A stretch of 64,000 nucleotides of DNA from Azorinus chamasolen (GCA_963576725.1 OY755241.1:79891153-79955152); one strand, 5' to 3'; shown: positions 10,920-23,954, numbered from the stretch's first letter. Made by a program: numbers and translations. The notes: generated by a model not told the origin, from the letters alone.

Positions 10920-13900
10920 CTATACCTGCTGACAATGCAGATGTAGATCCTCTATACCTACATACAGTGTAGATGTAGATCCCCATATACCTACATACAG
11001 TGCAGATGTAGACCCCCTATACCTACTGACAGTGCAGATGTAGATCCCCTAGACCTACTGACAGTGCAGATGTAGATCCCCTATACCTACTGACAGTGCA
11101 GATGTAGATCCCCTATACCTAGTGAGAGTGCAGATGTAGATCCCCTATACCTACTGACAGTGCAGATGTAGATCCCCTATACCTACTGACAGTGCAGATG
11201 TAGATCCTCTATACCTAGTGAGAGTGCAGATGTAGATCCCCTATACCTACTGACAGTGCAGATGTAGATCCTCTATACCTACTGACAATGCAGATGTAGA
11301 TCCTCTATACCTACTGACAGTGCAGATGTAGATCCTCTATACCTACTGACAGTGCAGATGTAGATCCCCTATACCTACTGACAGTGCAGATGTAGATCCC
11401 CTATACCTACTGACAATGCAGATGTAGATCCCCTATACCTACTGACAGTGCAGATGTAGATCCCCTATACCTACTGACAGTGCAGATGTAGATCCCCTAT
11501 ACCTAGTGAGAGTGCAGATGTAGATCCCCTATACCTACTGACAGTGCAGATGTAGATCCTCTATACCTAGTGACAGTGTAGATGTAGATCCCCTATACCT
11601 ACTGACAGTGCAGATGTAGATCCCCTATACCTACTGACAGTGCAGATGTAGATCCTCTATTCCTAGTGACAGTGTAGATGTAGATCCCCTATACATAGTG
11701 ACAGTGCAGATGTAGACCCCCATTACCTAGTGACAGTGCAGATGTAGATCCCCTATACCTACTGACAGTGCAGATGTAGATCCTCTATACCTACTGACAG
11801 TGCAGATGTAGATCCTCTATACCTACATACAGTGTAGGAGTAGATCCCCTATGCCTACTGACAGCGCAGATGTAGATCCCCTATACCTACTGACAGTGCA
11901 GATGTAGATCCCCTAGACCTAGTGACAGTGCAGATGTAGATCCCCTATACCTAGTGACAGTGCAGATGTAGATCCCCTATACCTGCTGACAGTACAGATG
12001 TAGATCCGCTATACCGAGTGAGAGTTCAGATTAGATCCCCATACCTAGTGACAGTGCGATGTAGATCCCCTATACATAGTGACAGTACAGATATAGATAC
12101 CCTATACCTAGTGACAATGCAGATGTAGATCCCCTATACCTAGTGACAGTGCAGATGTAGACCCCCTTTACCTACTGACAGTGCAGATGTAGATCCCCTA
12201 TACCTAGTGAGAGTGCAGATGCAGATCACCTACACCCAGTGACAGTGCAGATGTAGATCCCCTATACATAGTGACAGTGCAGATGTAGATCTCCTATACC
12301 TACTGACAGTGCAGATGTAGATCCCCTATACCTACTGACAATGCAGATGTAGATCCCCTATTTCAACTGACAGTGCAGATGCAGATCCCCTTTACCTACT
12401 GACAGAGCAGATGTAGATCCCCTATACCTAGTGAAAATGCAGATGTAGATCCCCTATACCTAGTGACAGTGCAAATATAGATCCGCTATATCTACTGACA
12501 GTGCAGATGTAGATCCCCTATATCTACTGACAGTGCAGGTGTAGATCCCCTATACCTACTGACAGTGAAGATGTAGATCCCCTATACCTGCTGACAGTGC
12601 AGATGTAGATCCCCTATAACTAGTGACAGCGCAGATGTAGATCCCCTATACCTACTGACAGTGCAGATGTAGATTCCCTATACCTGCTGACAGTGCAGAT
12701 GTAGATCCCCTATACCTATTGACCGTGGAGATGTAGATCCCCTATACCTACTGACGGTGTAGATGTAGATCCCCCCATACCTACTGACAGTGCAGATGTA
12801 GATCCCCTATACCTAGTGACAGTGCAAAGTAGATCCCCCATACCTACTGACGGTGTAGATGTAGATCCCCCCATACCTAGTGACAGTGCAGGTGTAGATC
12901 CCCTATACCAACTGTCAGTGCAGATGTAGATCCACTATACCTACTGACAGTGTAGATGTAGATCCCCTTTACCTAGTGACAGTGCAGATGTAGATCCCCT
13001 ATACCTAGTGACAGTGCAAAGTAGATCCCCCATACCTACTGACAGTGCAGATGTAGATCCCCTATACCAGCTGACAGTGCAGATGTAGATCCCCTATACG
13101 TGCTGACAGTGCAGATGTAGATCCCCTTTACCTACGGACAGTGCAGATGTAGATCCCCTATACCTACTGGCAGTGCAGATGTAGATCCCCTATACCTACT
13201 GACAGTGCAGATGTAGATCCCCTACATGTACTGACAGTGAATATGTAGATCCCCTATACCTACTGACAGTGCAGATGTAGATCCCCTAGACCTAGTGACA
13301 GTGCAGATGTAGATCCCCTATACCTAGTGACAGTGCAGATGTAGACCCCCTATACCTGCTGACAGTACAGATGTAGATCCGCTATACCGAGTGAGAGTTC
13401 AGATTAGATCCCCATTCCTAGTGACATTGCGATGTAGATCCCCTATACATAGTGACAGTACAGATGTAGATCCCCTATACCTAGTGACAATGCAGATGTA
13501 GATCCCCTATACCTAGTGACAGTGCAGATGTAGATCTCCTATACCTATTGACAGTACAGATGTAGATCCCCTATACCTAGTGACAGTGCAGATGTAGACC
13601 CCCTTTACCTACTGACAGTGCAGAGGTAGATCCCCTATACCTAGTGAGAGTGCAGATGTAGATCACCTATACCCAGTGACAGTGCAGATGTAGATCCTCT
13701 ATACCTAGTGACAGTGCAGATGTAGATCTCCTATACCTACTGACAGTGCAGATGTAGATCCCCTATACCTACTGACAATGCAGATGTAGATCCCCTATTT
13801 CAACTGACAGTGCAGATGCAGATCCCCTTTACCTACTGACAGTGCAGATGTAGATCCCCTATACCTAGTGCAAATACAGATGTAGATCCCCTATACCTAG

Positions 13901-15366
13901 TGACAGTGCAAATATAGATCCGCTATATCTACTGACAGTGTAGATGTAGATCCCCTATACCTACTGACAGTGAAGATGTAGATCCCCTATACCTGCTGAC
14001 AGTGCAGATGTAGATCCCCTATACCTAGTGACAGTGCAGATGTAGATCCCCTATACCTAGTGACAATGCAGATGTAGATCCCCTATACCTAGTGACAGTG
14101 CAAAGTAGATCCCCCATACCTACTGACGGTGTAGATGTAGATCCCCTATACCTGCTGACAGTGCAGATGTAGATCCCCTATACCTACTGACAGTGAAGAT
14201 GTAGATCCCCTATACCTGCTGACAGTGCAGATGTAGATCCCCTATAACTAGTGACAGTGCAGATGTAGATCCCCTATACCTACTGACAGTGCAGATGTAG
14301 ATTCCCTATACCTATTGACCGTGGAGATGTAGATCCCCTATACCTACTGACGGTGTAGATGTAGATCCCCCATACCTAGTGACAGTGCAGGTGTAGATCC
14401 CCTATACCTACTGACAGTGTAGATGTAGATCCCCTATACCTAGTGACAGTGCAGATGTAGATCCCCTATACCTAGTGACAGTGCAAAGTAGATCCCCCAT
14501 ACCTACTGACAATGCAGATGTAGATCCCCTATACCTAGTGACAGTGCAGATGTAGATCCCCTATACCAGCTGACAGTGCAGATGTAGATTCCCTATACGT
14601 GCTGACAGTGCAGATGTAGATCCCCTTTACCTACGGACAGTGCAGATGTAGATCCCCTATACCTACTGGCAGTGCAGATGTAGATCCCCTATACCTACTG
14701 ACAGTGCAGATGTAGATCCCCTATATGTACTGACAGTGCATATGTAGATCCCCTATACATACTGACAGTGCAGATGTAGATCCTCTATACCAACTGACAG
14801 TGCAGATGTAGATCCCCAATACCTACTGACAGTACAGATGTAGATCCCCCATACCTAGTGACAGTGCAGATGTAGATCCCCTATACCTAGTGACAGTGCA
14901 GATGTAGACCCCCTATACCTAGTGACAATGCAGATGTAAATCCCCAATACCTACTGACAGTGCAGATGTAGATCCCCTATACATAGTGACAATGCAGATG
15001 TAGATCTCCTATACCTATTGAGAGTACAGATGTAGATCCCCTATACCTAGTGACAGTGCAGATGTAGACACCCTATACCTACCAACAGTGCAGATGTAGA
15101 TCCCCTATACCTAGTGAGAGTACAGATGTAGATCCCCTATACCTGCTGACAGTGCAGATGTAGATCCCCTATACCTACAGACAGTGTAGATGTAGATCCC
15201 CTATACCTAGTGAGAGTACAGATGTAGATCCCCTATACCTGCTGACAGTGCAGATGTAGATCCCCATTACCTATCGACAGTGCAGATATAGATCCCCTAT
15301 ACCTATCGACAGTGCAGATGTAGATCCCCTATACCAGCTGACAGTGCAGATGTAGATCCCCTACAT
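10920..15366. repeat. 32-bp satellite array, about 139 units
   Basis: Consensus CAGATGTAGATCCCCTATAC plus CTACTGACAGTG, alternating CTACTGACAG and CTAGTGACAG variants. 4.45 kb, no genes. Rare variants recur in the same order about 1.37-1.5 kb apart (11981 and 13354; 12361 and 13798), showing a nested block duplication. Confidence 0.95.
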
Positions 15367-15655
15367 GTCATAATCTATATAAATATATCGAATTACTAAA
15401 TCACAGTCAATGCACTTTCACTTGTCATAGTACTTTTACCTAGCTATTTCCGGAGTTGTTGACAGACAGTGGTAATGCAAGTATCGGAACTATTTTCCTC
15501 TGCGTTAGCTCATTAGATCTATTTATGTCTAAATGGAAATGAAAAGGGAGGGATCCGTTGATCGAAAAACTGCATTTTCAATGTAAATTATTTCAAGAGT
15601 GTTACGTTTTATGAGTCCATGAAAAAAGATATTTAACTACATTGACTGGATAAAT

Positions 15656-15793
15656 CGAATAATAGGTTAGTGCTGTAGATGGGACGCCTTTATCCGACTC
15701 GGAGAGAAAACAGTTGAGGCTCGGCAAGCATCGCCTTGTTTTCTCCCCTCGTCGGATAAAGGCGTTCCATCTACGGCACTAATCTATTATTCT
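15656..15793. repeat. Long palindrome
   Basis: Arms of ~42 bp, beginning GAATAATAGGTTAGTGCTGT and returning as GGCACTAATCTATTATTC, flank a short spacer with GAGGCTCGGCAAGCATCGCC. Confidence 0.75.
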
Positions 15794-15931
15794 CTATTTG
15801 TCCCCCAAACTGCCAGAAAAAGGCCTGGTAGTATCATAAAATGTATTTACAGTATTTCTACAGACGACCCAGTCTATGGCGACCATATACTGAGACAAAC
15901 ATGGGGTGTTAAAGTGCAAGTTGGGATACTA

Positions 15932-16160
15932 TCCCTTCGCTTGCTATTCACGTCAATATATCTACCTGTAAATAGTCAAGACTCAGATGAGACAGCTCCT
16001 GCATGAGCTGTCTCATCAGGGTCTGCACTATTTACAAGTTGCTTGTGCAACCAGTGCACTCTACTGTATACACAGTGAAGATATATGTAATTATACAACA
16101 GGGCATGGGTAAAGAAGGAGAAATGTATTTTAAAATTCAGTAATTCAGCTAACTCTTCCG
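15932..16160. repeat. PAL-F element
   Basis: Core TGAGACAGCTCCTGCATGAG with its inverse, and CACGTCAATATATCTACCTG arm, matching the copy at 57417-57671 in opposite orientation. Confidence 0.6.
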
Positions 16161-16486
16161 CTGCCAATGAAGCATCTCTGATAACTTCTGCACACAGTTT
16201 AGATCAATACGAGACGTCTCATCAGGATCCAAACTGTTTGTTACTGTGATTGTTTCTTGAAACAAAATTGAAGAAAAATAAAAACCGGAAATTTGTCGCA
16301 AACGACAACGTTTGCAGACGACAAAAAATAATGCAAGAGGATGTAGAAAAGCTCAGTTTGGGTTGTAGCTCTGTACAGCTTTGACTGTACATGTATAAGT
16401 TAAAGGACATGTAAATACATGTCAACTAAAGTTGATATGATGGTGCTACAAAAGCAATATTGACAAAATAAAGAACCAAGAATGTA

Positions 16487-16710
16487 TCGTAAAACCTCTC
16501 TAAATCAGATTTCTAATAGAGAAGAATTTAGATAATTTTAGGCGGAGGGCTGCTTAATGTAGGGTGAAAGTCGGTCGTGCAGAAAGCTCTCCTAGCAGAA
16601 AGCTCCTAGAGGTGTTTTCTCTGTGACTTTCATCCTGCATTTAATTGTAATCTGTCAACAAAACCGATATTTATGTTAAATTGAACGTCCGGTGTTAGAG
16701 GGTTTTACTG
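16487..16710. repeat. PAL-A element, diverged
   Basis: Left end CGTAAAACCTCTCTAAATC, right end GTTAGAGGGTTTTACTG before TA; core around AGAAAGCTCCTAGAGG is imperfect. Confidence 0.55.
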
Positions 16711-16935
16711 TACTAAGTTTACTGTAGCCACAGTTTCTTGGCTGCCTACAATATATTTGAGATGTAACAGTGGTGACTACTTACCATTTAGATCTACCTA
16801 ACTAATAGTTATACAATAATTAACGACTTCATGAATATTCATTATATGATTTGATTTGAAAAGTCCAATGAAAAAAGGTAATTGTTGGTACATAATGGCG
16901 GAAAGAAAAACATCAGACCTGATTGTTACTCCACA

Positions 16936-17005
16936 CGCAAACACAGCAGACCCTGGGTAGACTGTTCCTAGTGGAGTACTCTGATCTGGGTCTACTCTAT
17001 TTGCA
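16936..17005. repeat. PAL-B-like core hairpin
   Basis: GCAAACACAGCAGACCCTGG to CTGGGTCTACTCTATTTGC, centre imperfect. Confidence 0.5.
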
Positions 17006-17113
17006 AATACATCAAACCGTGTCTCTTAGATAAAGGTATTCACAATAGAACATGTCTATAAGGACTACACAGTGGATTGTAAAATAACAAGTGGATCTAA
17101 AAGTGATAAATAT

Positions 17114-18218
17114 CGGGTTGTAATACAAAAAGTGGGAATTAATGTTATAAACATGGGGTTGTAAAACCAAAAGTGGGAATTAATGTTATAAACATGGGGT
17201 TGTAAAACCAAAAGTGGGAATTAATGTTATAAACATGGGGTTGTAATACAAAAAGTGGGAATTAATGTTATAACCATGGGGTTGTAAAACCAAAAGTGGG
17301 AATTAATGTTATAAACATGGGGTTGTAATACAAAAAGTGGGAATTAATGTTATAACCATGGGGTTGTAAAACCAAAAGTGGGAATTAATGTTATAAACAT
17401 GGGGTTGTAAAACCAAAAGTGGGAATTAATGTTATAAACATGGGGTTGTAATACAAAAAGTGGGAATTAATGTTATAACCATGGGGTTGTAAAACCAAAA
17501 GTGGGAATTAATGTTATAAACATGGGGTTGTAATACAAAAAGTGGGAATTAATGTTATAACCATGGGGTTGTAAAACCAAAAGTGGGAATTAATGTTATA
17601 AACATGGGATTGTAAAACCAAAAGTGGGAATTAATGTTATAAACATGGGGTTGTAATACAAAAAGTGGGAATTAATGTTATAACCATGGGGTTGTAAAAC
17701 CAAAAGTGGGAATTAATGTTATAAACATGGGGTTGTAAAACCAAAAGTGGGAATTAATGTTATAAACATGGGGTTGTAAAACCAAAAGTGGGAATTAATG
17801 TTATAAACATGGGGTTGTAAAACCAAAAGTTGGGAATTAATGTTATAACCATGGGGTTGTAAAACCAAAAGTGGGAATTAATGTTATAACCATGGGGTTG
17901 TAAAACCAAAAGTGGGAATTAATGTTATAACCATGGGGTTGTAAAACCAAAAGTGGGAATTAATGTTATAACCATGGGGTTGTAAAACCAAAAGTGGGAA
18001 TTAATGTTATAAACATGGGGTTGTAAAACCAAAAGTGGGAATTAATGTTATAAACATGGGGTTGTAAAACCAAAAGTTGGGAATTAATGTTATAACCATG
18101 GGGGTGTAAAACCAAAAGTGGGAATTAATGTTATAACCATGGGGTTGTAAAACCAAAAGTGGGAATTAATGTTATAACCATGGGGTTGTAAAACCAAAAG
18201 TGGGAATTAATGTTATAA
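17114..18218. repeat. 41-bp tandem array with a 5-unit higher-order pattern
   Basis: Unit GTGGGAATTAATGTTATAAA plus CATGGGGTTGTAAAACCAAAA, about 27 copies. Two unit types differ at GTAATAC (x) and GTAAAACC (a); the order is x-a-a-x-a three times, then only a. Confidence 0.95.
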
Positions 18219-18362
18219 TGTTATAATGGTTATCGTGAAAGCTACCAGGTTCCAATTTTCAGATAATTATCAGAAAAATGACGCGAAAGTGTGCATGACC
18301 ACTGACTACATGTAGCTAAGTATTTTGTGAGATGTTAACGGCACACTTTCATGACAATTAAG

Positions 18363-18632
18363 TGGTATCAGAAATATGCCACCATAGTACGTCAGAAATA
18401 TGCCACCATAATATGTCGGTCAGAAATATGCCACCATAGTATGTCAGATATATGCCATCATAATAGCATAATATGTCGGTCAGAAATATGCCACTATAGT
18501 ATGTCAGATATATGCCATCATAATATGTCGGTCAGAAATATGCCACCATAGTATGTCAGAAGTATATCATAATGTGTCAGAAATATGCCACTATATAGTA
18601 TGTCAGAAATATGCCACCATAGTATATCAACG
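18363..18632. repeat. CAGAAATATGCCACCATAGT tandem array (copy 1)
   Basis: About ten ~26-bp half-units alternating CAGAAATATGCCACCATAGT and CAGATATATGCCATCATAAT. Copy 2 counterpart at 29450-29750. Confidence 0.8.
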
Positions 18633-18842
18633 AGAGCACGTTGCTTATACGCCATTATTAAAGTTCAGTTAATAAATATGAATGGTATCACTATTATAAA
18701 CCATGACTATTCATTAAAGAATTCAAAGGGTTAATCATTAAGTCAACGCTTGAAAGAAAGACCAACGTATTTACACTTCAGTTAGCCTATTTTTTATTTA
18801 CCAACTTCATCGTATTTGTCATTACTAACATGATATATTGTA

Positions 18843-19036
18843 GCGTGTTTACTAACACTGAGTTTACAGTTGAATTTCGACAAAAATCCAGGAATCTTAA
18901 ATTTCCTTTCATTTTCGTTACATATCCCAATGACACGTGGTATCGAGGTGGCGTCCTAATCCCCAGCGAAAACTCCAGGATTAACTTTTGTGCATCAGGG
19001 GACTTAACTCTTTCGCTGCCAATGGCGAACCTATGA
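18843..19036 (+). other. Open fragment, copy 1 of a possible exon
   Basis: Same protein-like stretch as 29968-30127 (FIFVTYPNDTWYRGGVLIPS). Here the donor-like sequence is replaced by GACTTAACTCTTTCGC, so no exon end is visible. Two replacement and no silent differences in ~50 codons against copy 2 give no sign of selection. Confidence 0.25.
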
Positions 19037-19052
19037 TAACCCTTTACAAATA

Positions 19053-19267
19053 CAGTAGAACCCCGCTAATGCGACCACTTAATGCGACCACTTAAACAAA
19101 CATGGCTGTTTTCATAAGCAGGTGGTTGCTTAATGCAAGACGAAAGTTATGCAGAAAGCTCCTATTGGAGCTTTCTGCATAACTTTCGTCCTGCATTAAG
19201 CAACCACCTGCCCTTGTCACTGTGGATTATGCCTCTTTTTGGTGGTCGCATTAGTGGGGTTTTACTG
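19053..19267. mobile_element. PAL-A element, present in copy 1 only
   Basis: CAGTAGAACCCCGCTAATGC to GTGGGGTTTTACTG between TA dinucleotides, core GCTCCTATTGGAGC. At the matching site in copy 2 (30174-30181) only TACATGTA remains. Confidence 0.85.
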
Positions 19268-19589
19268 TAGTTTTGATACAGGTAGGACGCCGAGTGAATT
19301 GGCTTCTCATCAGGATCCACAATGTTGGTAACAGTGATTATGTTTTTGACGCAAAGAAGAAATTCCAATAACGAAAACTGAACCAAGCGACAAATAAGTA
19401 GTGGACAAAATGAAATAAAATAAACGGTAGTAGGTTATGGGCTGAGACCAAGCTGTACAGGGCAACCCGAAACAATGTTTGTGTGAACAATAAGATCTTT
19501 GTCGGTTGCTTTGTATGTATGCTTTTAGCAGATGATAACATAAAGAGAAAAACACGATATTGAAGTCTTTTGGCGTCCAATAGTTTTCT

Positions 19590-19802
19590 TTGCCCACACT
19601 GTGGTCTGTTTGTCCATACTGTGGTCTGTTTGCCTACACTGTGGTCTGTGGGCCGTTTGCCCACGCTGTGGTCTGTTTGCCTACACTGTGGTCTGTGGGC
19701 CGTTTGCCCACACTGTGGTCTGTTTGCCCACACTGTGGTCTGTTTGCACACGGTGGTCTGTTTGCCCACACTGTAGTATGTTTGCCCACACTGTGGTCTG
19801 TT
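19590..19802. repeat. 20-bp GCCCACACTGTGGTCTGTTT array (copy 1)
   Basis: About ten units with GGGCC insertions. Cys/Trp-rich open frames on both strands are repeat artefacts. Confidence 0.9.
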
Positions 19803-19995
19803 TTAAGAGTCATACTGAATGGTTGATCAATTTCTTATCGAAACATAAGTTGATCACGGTCAGACACCGAGCTACTCTTCGTCTCATCTGGATCCACACT
19901 GATTGTAAAGGTATTGGGAGATTAGTCCAATATAGCCACGCCCTATGAGTCGAACGTGTTCCGTGTGACAGTGATGGTGACAGAGTTAAACCATT

Positions 19996-20073
19996 TCGAG
20001 GGCTTGGTGCAAAACTATTCTAACTCCTTCACTAAAGTGAAGGAGTTAGAATAGTTTTCCACCAAGCCCTCGA
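19996..20073. repeat. Near-perfect hairpin (copy 1)
   Basis: TCGAGGGCTTGGTGCAAAAC and onward, folded back on itself at CACTAAAGTG; arms of ~37 bp. Repeated at 31041-31118. Confidence 0.8.
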
Positions 20074-20454
20074 TTTGCTCCCACGATCCCATATATGGGA
20101 CGTAGGTAAACGATGTAGACTCTGATCAGGGTCTACACTGTTTGCTGATAGGAAATTCAATATAAAACAAAATAAAAATGAAAATTTAGACCAGACATCC
20201 CTTAGATAAAAATAGACTAATCCAAAATATAAACATGGAATAATCCACTGGGAGTAAATGGGATACTCCGGAACTCTATACACACGTTTGCAAAAAGAGT
20301 AGAACCAGAGCAGACGACAATTGTAGGGACCGTCTGATATGTTATGTTTACTTCTGTAATACTATACGTTTGATTCTACAGTTTCTGCTATGACTCAACA
20401 TTTCTGTGCGCATGACGTCATTATTCTTGACATGCATATTCATGAAGTAAACGC

Positions 20455-20573
20455 CAGAGGATCATGGGATTTCAGGCGACTAGCAGAGGATCATGGGATT
20501 TCAGGCGACTAGCAGTGGATCATGGGATTTCAGGCGACTAGCAGAGGATCATGGGATTTCAGGGGACTCAGCT
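20455..20573. repeat. 29-bp array, four units (copy 1)
   Basis: Units of AGAGGATCATGGGATTTCAG plus GCGACTAGC; same number in copy 2 at 31501-31613. Confidence 0.85.
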
Positions 20574-21140
20574 GCTCACTATCAACCTCTTGACCGCTTA
20601 TTTCATACGCAGTCCAACGTCATTTGTCACTAGTCTCTATTTAACCCTTTGAATGCGAAAATCAAGTGTAATTGCGTTGTGGTGAGTACCCCCGCCCCCC
20701 TCCTTCGATCAAGCTCTGTGCTGTTTGTCATTCAAAACTCTTCTCGCAAAGTATCCCCTGACATGCTGAATGGACTATACTGTTTAACACTGATGGAGCA
20801 TTTCACTTTGACTATACAAGAGACAAGCGGTTAATTCTTACATCCCCTAATATAAGCTACAAGCGTTATACAAACAGCACTAATCCGCTTTTCTAGATCT
20901 AACATTTTAAGACCAAAGCCTTGCCATTTTAAACGTTCCAATGAATTGACCCTTTATCCGTTTCAACACTGAATTGTTAACTGGGTTAGTCCATAATTCA
21001 AACAGGTCAAGCTTACATTGAATATTCCGAGGTTGACTTTTTTTTTAAAAAACAACAACAAAACAAAAAAAACCACAAGAAAACTGTACTATGACAAACA
21101 GTTGAGAGCCTGATGAGAGGGCTCCTCTTTTAGCTCCCTC

Positions 21141-21249
21141 ACCAGAGTCTACAAAGGACATTGGTGTCACCAGGGTCTTCAAAGGACATTGGTGTCACCA
21201 GGGTCTACAAAGGACATTGGTGTCACCAGGGTCTACAAAGGACATCGGT
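21141..21249. repeat. 28-bp array, four units in copy 1
   Basis: CAGGGTCTACAAAGGACATT plus GGTGTCAC. Copy 2 has a single unit at about 32188-32212. Confidence 0.85.
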
Positions 21250-21274
21250 GCTTCGTCTCCCACACTAAAATGAC

Positions 21275-21520
21275 ATAACCCTTTCCTTCACATAAACGTG
21301 TTTTCACGCATTTGCAAACAGAGCAGACCCAGATCAGACGAGTCCTATAGGAGCCGTCTGATTAGGGTCTGCTCTGTTTGCTAATGGAATTGATAAATTT
21401 ATTTCTTTAGTTTCTAACATGGCTACACTGTTCCACCTTCCATATTTCATAATAACTATTTTGTCCATGTATATTCAGTAGGCATTGAAATTTGTGATGA
21501 CAGAACAGGGAAAGTGTTAA
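21275..21520. mobile_element. PAL-B element, reversed (copy 1)
   Basis: ATAACCCTTTCCTTCACATA to ACAGGGAAAGTGTTAA; core centre GTCCTATAGGAGC. Copy 2 counterpart at about 32237-32512 has a ~28-bp insertion near 32361. Confidence 0.7.
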
Positions 21521-21561
21521 AGATTGCATTTTCAATGTTCCAGCTATGGTTCAAAATAGAA

Positions 21562-21775
21562 CAGAACAGAACATATCTTTATTCAACGTGTACAAGCATG
21601 TACATTGTTGTTTTAAATACATATACATAGCATATGTCACATAGGTCAAACGATCTTTCACATTGACAGTATATTACAATTTCAATCAGTTTAGTTATAT
21701 GCAAAATCTTTACTCGAAAGGAAACTGACATTTACGTTGTGCATAAAGTGCTGACTATTCAGATTTGAGATGACT
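21562..21775 (-). mobile_element. 5'-truncated LINE 3' end, copy 1 only
   Basis: On the minus strand it ends GTTGAATAAAGATATGTTCT and a short GTTCT repeat, typical of LINE 3' tails. It is flanked by a perfect 13-bp target duplication GTTCAAAATAGAA at 21549-21561 and 21776-21788. Copy 2 has the empty site with one GTTCAAAATAGAA at about 32541. Confidence 0.85.
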
Positions 21776-22319
21776 GTTCAAAATAGAATGGCCCACCAGT
21801 ATTTAACCGAGGGCTCCATTCAATATAAACGACTCAAACTTACTAGAGGAATTCGAATGACAAACAGTGAAGAACCGGACCAGATTGCTTCTCTATGAGT
21901 TCCTTTTAAATGATAACCACTGCATTAAACATTGAATACTGATTAGATGTCGACTACACGACGTCTTTTCTAGATTAAAACTGTTACCATATATTAGTAG
22001 TACATGTACAGGTTCGGCATTGATAACATTGTATTGTATTTACACGTGCGTGTGTGTGTTTTTGTTGGGATGGGGCGTGAATGCGCGTATGTATGTTTGT
22101 TTGTATGTGTCTGTCTGTATCTGTACGCCTTTCTGTGTGTGTCTGCTTCTGTGTGTCTGTCTGTATGTTAGCCTGTGGGTGTATATATGTCTGTCTTATG
22201 TCTATATGTTTGTGTATCTGCGCAATTGCGCGTGTGTTTAATACTATGTCATTTAATGAAGTTCTTAAATTGAGTTCGAGATAAGTCGCTTAAAGTAAGA
22301 TATGCTACTTCTTCAAATG

Positions 22320-22800
22320 ACATAACATTAAACATTACAACTATGTGTTTTCGTATTAACAATTACAACTATTCCCATGCACATATATGTTGGCCCCAAA
22401 CTGATAATTAAAACATATATACACACATATACGCTGTTCTCATACTAGTAATTAAAACTATGCGCACATATATGTTATCCACGCGCTAAAAATTAAAACC
22501 ATGCGTACATATATGCTGTTCTGATACTAATAATTACAACCATGCGCACATATAGGCTGTTCTCATACTAATAACTACACATATGCGCACATATATGCTG
22601 TTCTCATAGACTCATACTAATAATTACAACTATGCGCACATATATGCTGTTCTCATAGACTCATACTAATAATTACAACTATGCGCACATATAGGCTTTT
22701 CTCATACAACTATGCACACGCATTTACATGTATGCTGTTCTTATAGATTCATACTAATAATTACAACTGTGCGCACATATATATGCTGTTCTCATAGTAA
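22320..22800. repeat. Imperfect array of AATTACAACTATGCGCACAT units (copy 1)
   Basis: Units of ~40-50 bp with ATATATGCTGTTCTCATA. Copy 2 (33245-33935) has more units. Confidence 0.8.
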
Positions 22801-23177
22801 TTTTCTGATTGCGTGGCGCTCGTTAATTTCCATTAACTCTCTCAACGCTGCTTTTTTCCAGAGTGGAATAACCCCAGAGTGATTCACTGTAGAGTCCATT
22901 CAGCATGAATGGGTAAACCTTAAACATTTAAGTGAGGATTTTTTAGAATCGATTAACCTGACAGCGTTTAACTGTAGAGTTCACTCAGTATGAAAGGGTA
23001 AACATTGAACGTTTTACTGCTGGAATGTTCCGTGTGGACTAACCCATCAGCTAGTGTTTACTATAGAGTTCACTCAGTTCATTCAGTATGAAACGCTTGA
23101 CACTGCTAGAGGATTTTTGCTTTTTTTTGACTGCGGGAAAAGGGAAATACCCCTGTATCCAATCTATGACGGTTCGC

Positions 23178-23410
23178 TTAACCCATTCCCGCATATTGAC
23201 GCCTTTTGACGCTTAGCCTCGTAAAAGTCACTTTGTGAAATCATTGTTATAAATAGAGCATTTGCTCCACAGGAGCAAATACTCTGTTTATCACAATGGT
23301 TTCAAAACTACACAATTCTGAAAATTTCCTTTTCTCTAGTAAATGCTCCTTTTCGGTAGAGTTAATCAAGCAGGTTGAATCTAAAAATAGCCTATGCGGG
23401 AATGGGTTAA
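23178..23410. mobile_element. PAL-D element (copy 1)
   Basis: TTAACCCATTCCCGCATATT to GCGGGAATGGGTTAA; core GAGCATTTGCTCCACAGGAG. Copy 2: 34317-34549. Confidence 0.75.
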
Positions 23411-23501
23411 GATATGTTCTACCGTATAAAGTATAAGTCAAGAGCGCCTGTTGCAAGTTATTTGTGTAGGAAAAATATAAAAAAAAAAGGTAGAGATAGC
23501 A

Positions 23502-23751
23502 TTAACCCTTTCCCTGTTTTATATTTGTTTCAAATTTCAATACCTACTGAATATTCATGGACTAAATAGTTATAATGAAATACGGAAGGTTGGATATTGT
23601 AGACATTTTAGAAACTAGAGAACCAGATCTATCAAATTCAATTAGCAAACAGAGCAGACCCTGATCAGACGGCTCCTCTAGGAGCCGTCTGATCTGGGTC
23701 TACTCTGTTTGCAAATGCGTGAAAACACGCTTATATGAGGGAAAGGGTTAA
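23502..23751. mobile_element. PAL-B element, intact (copy 1)
   Basis: 250 bp, TTAA ends, core GGCTCCTCTAGGAGCC. Very similar to 10412-10661. Copy 2: 34641-34890, where the right TTAA is mutated to TTAT. Confidence 0.8.
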
Positions 23752-23954
23752 TCGGATCATGTTTTGGACAGGTTTACCATTTTGATTATCTTTCAAACAT
23801 ATATCAAACTCGACAAAGTTGAAATGTTTCTAGATATTGCATAAGAGAATACTCTAGTTGTTTAGGAAATTGTTTGTTTTTTAACAAACTGTCTGCATGT
23901 CCATATGCATGCGAGATCTCCATAATGGTGATAAGAAAGATGTGCGTGTATTCT

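Noticed and set aside
10920..15366. CRISPR-like array of 32-bp repeats
   Set aside because: There are no unique spacers, units are directly abutting and the context is eukaryotic.
19570..19948. Cys-rich frames of the form CGLFAHTVVCLPTLWSV
   Set aside because: Produced by the 20-bp CACTGTGGTCTGTTT array in all frames; also in copy 2 at 30481-30892.
20649..20834. Small ORF starting MNAKIKCNCVVVS
   Set aside because: Begins within TTAACCCTTTGAATGC, a TTAA-element end, and copy 2 disrupts the frame with indels.
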